Source: Adineta steineri (lineage: Eukaryota; Rotifera; Eurotatoria; Adinetida; Adinetidae). From it: a stretch of 64,000 nucleotides of DNA. The position numbers and the translations under genes were made by a program. Each line of letters starts with the position of its first letter. Position 1 is the stretch's first letter. The stretch lies in assembly GCA_905250115.1 (NCBI GenBank), contig CAJNOI010000016.1, forward strand, positions 712,209 through 776,208, in the 5' to 3' direction. Below the pieces are notes generated by a model. That model saw only the letters and a list, made by a program, of their open reading frames with translations, did no database searches and had not been told where the DNA came from. Below are positions 1 through 11,600 of this stretch, piece after piece.

Positions 1-242
1 TTGTTATTTGTGATGTCATTTTTTGTCGAGATGTATAAATCGGTGATGATTGAAGATCATTTGATTTTAAAAGACTTGCGCAATATCGTTGTTCCTTTTC
101 CATAGAAGAACAACTATTCAATCTATTGAAATCGAAATATTATTTTCTACAATAAAATTCTCTTATTTACCGATATTGAATCGAAGGAAAACACCAACAT
201 GTAAACATTGAATCTATTTATTTAGAAATTTTATTTTATTTA

Positions 243-3200
243 TTATTTAATTATTTTTTCTTTACCAGTTTTATGATTTGTACAATACGATCGTCGATGA
301 TAATAATGTTTAAGAACACAAAATATGCCAATACATACTGTTGCTACTGTTAATACAGTTAGAAAACAAAGTATTGATATTAAAAATCGACTTGAACCAT
401 GATAAGCAAGAATTGAATTAAATTCTAAAAGAAAAATTCGATTTTTATTTGCATTATTAAATAACAAAATCCCCGAAATACATACGAATATTAATATCTG
501 ATTCAATTGGAATACTATATGTTCCTTGATTAGAATAAGACATTATTTGAATAATATATTTGGATTCTTTTATATCTTTTAATATATAAGATCGTATAGG
601 ATATGGAACAACAATAAATTGTTGTGATTGTTGATTATTAAAAACAATTGTTGAACGCCATTGTATAACATAACTGACAATATTTATTGGTGAATCAAAT
701 AAATCTGCTTGATTCCATGTTATATGAAGATTTGATCCGGAATTTGATAGACGAAGATTTGTTGGTGATAATGGTCGTAAGAAATTTGTTTCATTTGAAT
801 AATGAAGATATCCAATAGATAAATCTTGATTATCATTTAAATATATTGATATTATTGGACTAAATATTCCTAAACCAATCGAATTTTCAGCAACAATTGT
901 AACTTCATATGTTTGTTGTAATTTTAAATCAAATAAGAAAAATTCAGTTGCATTATTAGGTAATACACGTATTTGATTCCAATTTTGTTTTTTATTTTCA
1001 ATTATACGATACCAAATAATGAAATGTTGAGAATGACCACCGTCATAACCAGGTTCCCAAGATATTAAAAGATTCGAAGCGATTTGTTTATATTGAATAT
1101 TCAGTGGTGCTTGTGGTGTTGTATCTAATAGAAGAAAAATTATTTACCTAAGTATTTCTCATATGTTTGGTTTTCAGTTATGTAAAACTCTTCTTTTTGG
1201 GATTTATGAAAAGGTTCGAATAAATCTCGGTAATTGCTAGATATTCTTAATCAATCAATCAATGAGGTATTGACTTATTGATATGTGATAGGAAAAATAT
1301 TTCATTTTTGTATTAATTCAATCCAAAAAGTAATTATATAGGCTTAATAGTCTCCCCTCTTACTATAGACATTTATCCTTGGGATGTGTTATTCTACTTT
1401 TGAAATTTGTTTCTATGATTAATCAAGGCGTCAGCTATATAATAGGTGCGCCATAACGAATGAAGGTCTCCGTATTTTAATTATGCTTTCTTTTAGTTTT
1501 GAATTATCAAGTTGATTCTTCTACCGGAAGATGCACTGTTAAATTCTCTACAAAAAAAGTTATTAAGCTTGGTCCTAAAATGAATTGGTAAAAAAATCTA
1601 GAAAAAGATTATCTAACATATAAAAAGTATCCAAGTGTCAAAACTACCAAATGCCTCATAAATGGCTACTATTCGTATAAATTTTTCTTATCGTGATAAA
1701 GATCTTTTTACCAATTCATTTTTAGGATCAAGCTTAATAACCTTTTTATAGAGAATTTAACGGCGCATCTTCTGATAGAAGAATCAAATTGCAAGTTCAA
1801 AACTAAAAGAAAGCATAGCCAAAATATGCGGACCTTCATTCCTTATGGCGCACTCGTTATATATATGTATGTTGTTACTCTATAACTTGACTATCAAAAT
1901 ATATTTCCGATATGCTGATTCTATGTACTATTGTAAACTCCTATAAAACTAGCGATGAAATATTTGACTCAAATGTGTCGAAGTATTCTATGATGAGCAG
2001 CGCATATGTTAGGATTTATTTAAAAATGTTAGATATTATGAATGAAGCTCAAGGTAACCTTTTAATACGTAAAACATTATGAGAATAAGAAAAGCTGGCT
2101 GATTATATTTGATATAAAAATGGTTTTAGTGATAAAAAAAAGTAACGTTTTATTGACTTAAACTATGGATGTAATTTTTTTCTTCTTCCTTTATATAACA
2201 TATAAAACTTACTTTCAACAATAAGTAAAGTACTAATATTAGTTGTTGTGTGTTTATTTGATGCTTGACATATATATAAACCATGATCAGTCTTTTCAAT
2301 ATGTTCCAAGGTTAAATTTTCATTGATTCTATTCAATTCAATTGAATTCTAATCATAATTAAAAATAAATATTTCTTCAAAAAAAAAAAGAAGAAAAATA
2401 TTTTTTACTTTAAACCATTTAATTGTTGGCTGTGGGTCACCATAGACAGCACATGGTACTACTAATCGATCTTTTTCTTGAATATGATAAATTGAATTTG
2501 GTTTTATCATAAACTTAATTGGTTCTAAAATAATAATTTTTCTTTATAAAAAAAGAAGTTAAATTTCCCAATTCAAACCTTTGATATCAACACGAAATGG
2601 TATACTATCATTACCAAATCCTTCCGCATTTTGTGCACGACAATAATATAATCCATTATCATCACCATCAACTGATTTTATTATTAATGCATATTCAGAA
2701 TTAATAGTATATGTTCCACCTTATATAAATAGATTATAGAAATATTTATTTTTTTCTTATATCAACTATACCTTTCGGTTCAATACGAATAGATCTTCCA
2801 TTTCGATACCAAGAAACAGATTGAATAGGTGGATAAGCATCTAGTAAACATGGACATATACCTAACGAACCATGAATTAATGTTAAGTTATTTGTTTGAC
2901 GAGTACGCGATGGAATCGGTGGGTCTAATAATATGATTATTTTTTATATCAATATTAACATTAGATATAAGAATACGACAACTTACATTTAACAGTAACA
3001 GTAGCTGGTTTACTACGAATATTTGTAGTATTTAATATACTTATTACACATACATAGGAACCATGATCTGAAGGTTGGATATTATTAATACTTAACACAC
3101 CATCACTGAATGTATGTATACGATCAAGTGATGAAATTGTATCCGATATTGGAACTTCATTTTTTAACCTAATATAAAAATTTCATAACTTTTTTGTAAA

Positions 3201-4267
3201 ATTAAAATTTCGTTTTTTACCATTGATATTGTAATAGTTCATTACTTTCACCTTCACATTTCAACGTAATATTATCATGAATTTTAGCTATTTGACTTTG
3301 CGGTAATTGTCGCCAATAGATAGATCCTATTTTTTTTTGGATAAGAATGTTCAGAGAAAAACAAAAAGAAGATTTTGACTTACCACGAATAAATAGTTGA
3401 AATTCATTTTGTATTGAACCAAGTCGATTTTTACCTATACATCTATATTTACCTGCCGAACTATCGTCAACATTTTCAAGAGTAAAACTATTTTTGCAGA
3501 CAAAAAAACATTTTATGTAATTGAAAATATACATAAAAAAGTAATATATATACATACATTGGATTATCGGTCAAAAGGAATTGTAAATTTTCTTCATTAT
3601 TCGTTTGTTTACTTTGTTGAATAACTTTGTACCATGAAATTGTTGGATTTGGAATACCATAAATCTGACAAATAAAATTAACTGTTGAATAATGATTAGC
3701 AACTTCTAAGGAATCTGAATGATTGATAAGACGTGGTTGTTCTAATTAAAAGATAACAACAAATTTATTGTTTAGAAAAAAAAAACAAATGATTGTATTA
3801 CCATTGACACGAAGTATTTGAAAATATTTTTCTTTGATATCAAGTAAACCACGATCAATTAAAATAATTCGACATTCAAATGTATCATTATCATTTAATT
3901 GAATATTTTCAATTTTCAATGATCCATTTATTAAAAGACTATATTTTTTAAAATATAATTCATCAATATGGACAGGATAATCATTGAATTGGCTAGCAAC
4001 TGGTGTCGAATAATTATTTATTGATCTATACCATTGAATAATCAATGGGAGCGAATATTTATTTCGATTTATGGGACAATCAAGAATGTTATTATCACCA
4101 ATTTCGCTATCAATTATTTGTATCGATGACGTTGATAAACAAAACACATTGACTGTCAACATAAAAAATATAATAATATAATCAAAATATTTATTCGAGC
4201 CTAACAAGTTATATTTACCTGTGCTTAAAACAAAAAGAATATTAATGATCAATAATAAGATCGGCAT
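243..4267 (-). CDS. tutl: Turtle/IgSF9-type cell-adhesion receptor, 5 Ig + 2 FnIII, short tail
   Basis: Twelve exons join in frame to 780 aa: 4267-4219, 4152-3802, 3741-3558, 3487-3384, 3326-3221, 3168-2987, 2924-2772, 2719-2579, 2524-2409, 2348-2213, 1124-486, 424-243. A signal peptide (MPILLLIINILFVL) is followed by five Ig domains with Cys/Trp/YxC cores (about residues 25-510). Two fibronectin III domains (about 510-715) follow, then one membrane helix (about 734-758) and a tail of about 22 residues. The first Ig domain carries YPVHIDELY and FECRIILIDR, close to the YPPHIDE and WYECKV motifs of Turtle/IgSF9 proteins. These are homophilic surface proteins that guide axon branching and tiling (known for the family). 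Long IgSF9 cytoplasmic tails are absent here, resembling short-tailed isoforms. An alternative is another NCAM/Dscam-like IgSF protein, but domain order favours Turtle. The 1.1 kb intron 1125-2212 carries an inverted-repeat element. Confidence 0.8.
1447..1853. repeat. Foldback/MITE-like inverted repeat in a Turtle intron
   Basis: The left arm starts at about 1447 (GTGCGCCATAACGAATGAAG). It reappears as the reverse complement ending at about 1853 (CTTCATTCCTTATGGCGCAC). Homology continues inward for about 150 bp per arm with scattered mismatches, for example TTCTTCTACCGGAAGATGC against TTCTTCTATCAGAAGATGC. An unpaired centre of about 100 bp separates the arms, and TATATAA-like runs flank both ends. 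No coding capacity is visible. The structure fits a non-autonomous foldback or MITE DNA transposon. It lies in the intron between the fifth Ig exon and the FnIII exon. Confidence 0.8.
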
Positions 4268-6980
4268 AGATTACAGACATTATTTATCAAAACCAAATCA
4301 AACGTGTATGATTTATCACAATTTGACATCTGAAATAAGCAATAAATTAAAAGAACAAAAACGACCGTTATATATTCATTCGATTTATATCTAGTGACAG
4401 CGGTTTTATTCGAAATCATGGTCGGATATATATATAAAGCCTTGTTTGAAACAAACGATACTCAATGAAGCGAATGATAAACGAGATAAATGAGACGAAG
4501 ATTCACGGTATCCTAAGACTAGTTACAAGGACAGAAATAAAAATTAGAAAAATTATCGTGACGTATGTCTTTATATAATTTTTAATTGTTTCTATTATAC
4601 GTGACAGGATCAAATATATCTAGGTTTAATCGATTGTTTTAATTATATATTTTTTTCCGATTTACCTTCGGTTTCTCACTGAAATAAAGACAACGTTATA
4701 TTTCGCTCGAGGGATATGTATACTTCTCATATATTGTTTCATTGAAGATATAAATTGATATAATATCCTATATCGACAATTCATTAGAGAATATCAGATA
4801 AGATGTGATCAATCCCTATCAAATAATGTTAGTCTTACTTTCATTAAATTTAATTGGACCTTGTAATCCAGTCTTTTCTTACCTAAAAAATGACTTACAC
4901 TGCCTGTAAATATTTTTTGTTGTTATAAATACAAAAGATAAGATCTATGTTTTCAAACTAGAAAATTCTTTAAGAAATATAAAAAACACAACATATAAAT
5001 ATTATGTCTCAATATGATAAGATTACCTATGACATTTATTTATCAAAAAAAAAAAAAGGTGTGATAAGAGAAAAAAAATGACGGCTTCTTTTTTTTTTGT
5101 AGTTAGTAAATATTATTAGATGGGCATTCGCTTGGGTCAATAAAGCGATCACTCGAGAGCTGTGAAAAAAAAACTGAGACGGCGAGAGAAAGGAAATGAC
5201 AAGGAAAAAAAGAAGAAGAAGAAGAAGACGAGTGTCCATCTTCACACGACTACTGATGAACGATGGAGAAATTACTACATTATGACGATGTGCAGTTGCT
5301 CTTTTCTTATTTTATAGAACACAAGAGAACTAAACATAGAGTTTTCTTTTTTTTTCTCGTTAGATGCCTCTTAATACTATTGAGAGTATAAAAAGAAAAT
5401 TATTAGTTAATTCAGTTTGTACAATGAACTATGAACTTTGATAAAAAGCATATTACTCACGTACATATAAATTAAATTAAAACTCATTTTTAATGTAATC
5501 GAATAGTTTTTTTTTCTATCTACGGAAAAACAACTGATAGGTCTATTAACTTGTCGATTGATTGACAGAAAAATGCAGACGGACATTCTAATTGCTTGTC
5601 GTTAGCTAAAGATAGATGAAACTGATGAATACAAAAAAATAGAGATCACATCATGGCATTTAGACAACATACCGCACAAATATGTGAGAGCGACAACAAG
5701 AAGCAAAAGAAAGAAGTCTTTCATTACTTAGTGTATATGAAATATTGATGAATAGATAGATATAGCATAAAAAGACGGCGAGCATACGGCTAATACATCT
5801 TTATCCATCCTTATTGTTTATCATTCTCTCTCTCGCATCAGTTCCTTCTCTCTACTGCCTATAACTTGCTAACGTACCTCGTCCATTACTCCTGTTACGA
5901 ATATGAGTACTAACAAAGATAATGACCAGCAGGCCAAAAAACATTTGCTCATAATGATGATTCAAATAACAAGCTTTTGCTCTTTCTTCTATCATATATG
6001 TGTTGGTGGATGTTTGCATACGTACGTTGATATGATTACATAGTCACAAATGTTGACTGAAACAAAAAAAAGTGTTTTAGCAGTTCTACTGATATGATAT
6101 TACGAAGGAATATTATCTTATCAGTAGGAAAAATAAAACAACAGAAAACAACAACAGCAACAACAGTTCTACCTACACATGTATAGAGAGAAAGCGAGAG
6201 AGACAAACGTAGCATTCGTTAGAAAAAAATTAGCCATGTGTTGTGATACGAGGTCAGCAGAGAGATAACAGCACATTCATTTCTTTATGCCAATCAAATG
6301 ATCTACTGCTGTAATATGCCCTTCACATTTTTGTCTTTCCTTCCTTCTCTTCGATCTCTCTGAACATTATCTATTCATTCAATTACACTTTCTAAAGAAT
6401 AATATCATCACAGTTATCCACAAAAATAATCAAATATCATGATCAAATAGTTTGTTCAGTGTTCTTAATGATCTGTAGTTGGAATCCATTAAGGAAATAT
6501 AAGAAATGAATGTCTTTCTTATCCATATACAAAGACATAAGATATTTTTTCAATGCTATTTTATCGGATCAGATATTATAAGTGCCGCTTACTGAAAAAT
6601 AAACATAAATATTTTCTTTGTTTTATGCTATACAATTCAAACAGGAAGTATTTTAATCATTGTCTATTCCTATTGTTATTTGTTAAAAAAGTGGAAAGTC
6701 AATATATGGATGCAAATCATTTAATGTGAATCTTTTTATTCATGAAAATATAATACGCAATTTAATGAAGCATGAAATTTTATTTTTCAATTCTTTAATA
6801 CACAGTTAGAATAGTTTTCATTTTGTTATTTTTAATCATAATTTTTCTTTTTGAATTAATATGTAAACGTTAATGTGATGAAACTAAGAAGGACATTACT
6901 TTTCATCAATATCATTATATATGATATAAAATAACAACATAGTTCCAAATAAAAAATGTTTTCTAACTGCAAACCATTAA
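4268..6980. other. Intergenic region, Turtle 5' side to LSM11 3' end
   Basis: About 2.7 kb upstream of the Turtle start and downstream of LSM11, both on the minus strand. It holds only A/T-rich sequence, poly-A/T runs and a GAA-rich run near 5209-5230. Reading frames here are short and low-complexity. The Turtle promoter is expected in this stretch, but no single element can be assigned by eye. Confidence 0.6.
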
Positions 6981-7825
6981 TCAAGAAGATAAGAGACGAA
7001 TAAGACATATTTGATTGCCTTTAATAAATATTTTGGGTATATGTCGAGAAAAGAATCGGACTTTAGCTCGTTTTGATATTGGTAATGATGTTGATGTTTG
7101 CGGTGGCGATGAATCAACATGTTGTGTTTTACCACTAAGACGTTGTACAATTAAATTATTGATACTTAATAATTCCATTGATAAGAATTGTTCGGGATGA
7201 CATTCACATGTTTGTTGTTGATATTCACTCTCATCATCTTCTTCTTCTTCATCTTCATCTCTAAATATTTGTCGTGGTGGTTTAGCTGTAACTGGTGGGT
7301 TTTTTTTATTTCGTAAAAAATTTGCTAATTGAGCTCGAAATGTTTGAAAATCATTTGTTACTTCGGGAGTTTTCGAAATTGGTGGTGTATCAGCTTAAAT
7401 GTGTGTAAAGAAAAAGAAAACTTATATTATTATTTCAAAGGTAACATACGTTTATTCAATGGGATATCTTGTGTTTTTGGACCTAATTCAAGATAATCAT
7501 GACCATCAGTTAATCGTCGAAATACTTCATCCACATCAGACATAATTAAATTCATATGTTTATCAAAAACAATCAACCATCCAATAAGAATTCCATATAT
7601 ACCTCGACAATCACGTGTCAAGACCTCAATACGTCGTCGTTCATTAACAGCTCGTCGTAATATATCGAAAATATCTGTTGATGATTTATTATATTTATTA
7701 TAATTATTTGATATCATACGAGAATTATCCATAAAATTTAATACTGTTGGTAATATTCTTCGTTTAGGTTTATTATATGTATAAGATGATGATGCACACA
7801 TTTTTGAATTAAAATTATCACTCAT
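6981..7825 (-). CDS. lsm11: U7 snRNA-associated Sm-like protein LSm11
   Basis: Two exons (7825-7450, 7393-6981) give 262 aa. The Sm1 half is at about residues 55-110 (RRRIEVLTRDCRGIYGILIG, then FDKHMNLIMSDVDE), with the conserved D-x-x-x-N pattern. The Sm2 half is at the C-terminus (HIPKIFIKGNQICLIRLL). A linker of about 130 residues with an acidic EDEEEEDDESE run separates the halves. An N-terminal extension plus a split Sm fold with a long insertion is the LSm11 signature. With LSm10, LSm11 replaces SmD1/D2 in the U7 snRNP, which processes replication-dependent histone pre-mRNA 3' ends in the nucleus. Start: the first ATG after an acceptor-like TTCAG a few bases upstream. The 3' neighbour is Turtle; ASPM lies 840 bp upstream on the same strand. 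Confidence 0.85.
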
Positions 7826-8666
7826 TATCTGAATATAAATATAGATTGTATTTCGACAAAGAAAAATAATATAAATTGCTCAACTCATCTACGAAAAAAT
7901 TTCTTCATCGAAATTGAATAACATATAATATAAAGTTAAGTTGAAGTGATATTAATTTATATTGGTTCTTTTCGTTTCTGTTAAAGCGATTACTATGTCG
8001 TTAGATGTCGACTACATTTTTTTGTTTATCTATATCATTATAGATAAATAAGCTAAACGTGTTGATTGATTCATTTGTAAACTGATGAAATAAATACATC
8101 AAAATAAGTTTTAACTTGAAGGACTTATCTTGATTGATCATAGTCTTAAGAATGATACATAAATAAAGTTTGTAATTTACTCAATTAGAAAAATATCGAA
8201 TTCTCCCGTTCAATGAAAAAATCAGATAAAGAAACATATGTGTATGAAAAAATCGATGTATATATATAAATCATGCCAGATGAACAAATGTATAGATTGT
8301 AATTTGAGAAGATAAAGTTGAGAAGTATAGAATTTTTATACAATATTGAACAAATGCTCTTAACGAGTTTATTTTGATGAATTCAATTTTTTTGTTGAGA
8401 TTCTTCTACACAAATAATATTCAGCTGTTATTATTACACAACTACTAAAAACAGTTATTTTACTTCAATTGATTTGATAATAATATAATTTCTATTTGTA
8501 ATTATTAATGTAAGAAAAAATAATAACATTGTTTTATTGAATATCAAAAATATCTAATTATTATTACATCTTTTTCTTTACGTAGATACAAATACGAATG
8601 AAAAGAAAAAAAATGAATATCATGATCCTATACAATACATACACACATACATATACAGATAAAGAA
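7826..8666. other. Intergenic spacer, LSM11-ASPM
   Basis: 840 bp of A/T-rich DNA between the LSM11 start and the ASPM stop. It has no supported gene or repeat, and would contain the LSM11 promoter and ASPM 3' UTR. Confidence 0.6.
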
Positions 8667-11600
8667 TTAATCATGATAGAAAATTTTCATAAATTTTTCC
8701 ATTGAAACAAGATTTTTTTTGAAAATACTTTCATTTTGAACGACTGGTGGACGCATTAACTTCGGAGTTGGATAGAGTATTGATGATTGATTTAATAATG
8801 TTGCACGACGTGTTTGTGGTCCAGTTGATTGTTTTGGTGTTGATCGTACTTGTTGTCGATATTTTTCATCTTCAGCTGTTGCTTTATTAAATACACGTTT
8901 ATAAACATATTCAATAGCATCTGTAAACATTTTATTTGATCGTAACATCTATTGACCAAAAGAAAAAATGAAAATCAATTGAATAAAAAAACTAAATAAT
9001 TTACTTTTCGAGCACATTCATCATTAACAATTGATTCAAGTAATGAACAAATTTGTTCGAATAATTCACTACGATGTTTTTGATAATATTTAAGTAAAAG
9101 CATAATAAAATCTTTGATTTGTTCATGTTTATCAATTAATGGGATAATAAGACCACGTTTAACAGTAAATAATTGTAGAATACTTAAAACTTTACTAAGT
9201 AAAACAGCTGATGGTCCACTTCGATTACAACATCTCATTAATATAAAAAATAATCTTAATAAACCTTGTTGAGCAATTAGATAACGTATTTCAAGACAAC
9301 AAGTAACAATAGGTTCAACATCACGTAAAAAATGTAAATAAGCAGTAACAGATGCTGATGAAGCTTCAGAATATTCTTGTACTATTTGCATCATACGTTC
9401 ACGTAATGTTATTGATGAATTATTTGTTGAATTATGTGTACGAATTCTTTCGAGAATAGCAACAACTGGATGATTATTACGTTCATTTTCGACACGCACT
9501 TGATGACCACGCCAATGAGCCTAAATAAAAATTTATATTCGTTGATATACTATGTATTATAATATACCTGAACAAGTTGAACTGCATGCATTTCACGTTC
9601 TGCTTCTGTTTTAACTACAATTTCAGAATGTTGTTCATTTTGTGTTTGTCCAAGAGATTCATTATTATGCGCAAGTGATTCTTCATATTCAAGTGTTTGT
9701 TGTTGATGTGCTAAGAAAAGTGTGAATGTTTCTTTAATCATTTTTGTATTCACTGGATCAGCAAAAGAAGTCTAGATAGAAAAAGAAAATCGAAAGATTT
9801 TAAATTAATTTTGTTTTTTACTTCTACTTACATCATCCATTTTATTCATTTCAACACTATCAGCTTCTGATGGAGTTGTTTCATCAATAAGAAATAATGA
9901 TGTATTATCAGGATTATTTTTTATTCCTTCAGTTTCTGCAGCTTTTTCTAATTCAACTAAATCATGAAATGAAAGTGTAGTTGCTTGTGCTATAATTGAT
10001 GTTCGACGTGGATCCATCATTGTTGTTAAGCCTGATCGTGCTGAATTAAATGAATCGTCATCATTAACATCATCGTCATTATTGTCATCACCACTTTCAT
10101 CATTCAATTCAGGTAATGGTTCAAGATGATCAAGAATATCGTGATTCATAGTATGAACTATGGATTGAGAAAGTGATGGTTGTGATCGTGGTGGTGTTTG
10201 ACAATTAAACATGATTTCAAGTGAAGCATATAATGAATCAGATAATGTTTGATTATAGACAACAGCAGGTGGTTCAACAAATGACCAATCTTGTTTTGCT
10301 GGTGATCCTGATGAAAGAATTGTTACTTTTGTTGTATCTTCATCCGTAGCTTCTTCTTCTTCAACCTGTTTGTGCTCATCATCATCATCTCCCTCTTCTC
10401 CCGGTTTGTGGTCATCTTCTTGTTCCTCCTGTTTTTCATCAACTATTTCTTCTTCCTGTTTATGGTCATCTTCGTCTTCTTCTTGTTTGGAATCATCTTC
10501 ATCAGATGATAATATTGATACAGATTGTATTATAGGAAGACGATGAAGTTTTGTTGGTGAATTTCCAATTGAAAAGTTAATCGTAGTTGAAGAAATTGAA
10601 GGTTTAATTGGTTCCATAGATTTTTCTGTTATTATTATATCATCAAATACAGAAGCCATACTAGTTATTTCAGAAATATTTTCTATTCGTTGGCAAGAAT
10701 TAATTAAATTATCATCAATAGTTTCATCTTCTTGTTCATTCAATGGTTGATATTTTTTTATTTCTTCTTTTTTTATTTCAATTATTGGTTCATCATCTTT
10801 GGAATATTTCTCTTTTAATTCATCAAATATAATTTGATGACGAAAATCATCACTATCATTATTATTATCGATATTATTTGAAAAAAGTAAATCATGTGCA
10901 AACATAGCTAATATAATAATTGTACAACGTTCATCAGGTACATCTTTTGCATAGGATTCATATTTAATAAAATCATTAGAAAATGTACCAAATTGTTTAA
11001 TACATTCTTCTAATAAACGAAAATTTGATTTGACATTTCGTTCATAAGTATTTACTAATTGTGGTTGTTGTTGTTGTCCAAGTTCTAAATTAAATTGTAT
11101 ATGTTCATCACGTGTTTGACATACTGCTAATGTTGTTAAATGTTTTATATCACGTGAATAATCACATAGAGATGGTAAATAATACGAAATAATATAAAGA
11201 AATGCGCGTCCATCAATAAATGATTCTTGTAAATCATATAACCAAAATTTATAATGTGCACATATAAGTTGTACCCATTTAATTAATAAATGAATTAATG
11301 GTGTAAATTCAATATGTTGTTTTTGTAATGGAATAATATCATTTGTTAAAAGTTGTTGTTCAATTAAACGACAATTATATGTCGATAGATTTTTTGTAAG
11401 AATAGATATTTCTTCATTTAATTTTTCAATAGGTGATAATTGTTTTGGTAAATAAGATGTTATAAATATACGCCAAAGTAATTCAAGTGTACGTTGTTTA
11501 TTACCATTCATAATATCTTTATTTGAACTAGAAAAAAACATTTATCAAAATAAAAACAAGTAACGCTCGTCCGAGGACTCGCTTAGCTCTTTCTCATAAA

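Noticed and set aside
7015..7200. Plus-strand open frame over LSM11
   Set aside because: Antisense shadow of the LSM11 Sm2 exon, with no domain or splice context.
10360..10510. Imperfect tandem repeats of an EEDDHKQ-type unit in ASPM as a selfish repeat
   Set aside because: The units stay in frame, vary freely and encode an acidic disordered linker; ordinary coding low complexity is enough.
11528..11541. Apparent ATG start (MFFSS) for a separate 578-aa protein
   Set aside because: The first bases are the acceptor tract TTTTTTTCTAG. The exon joins in phase to the upstream CH1 exon of ASPM.
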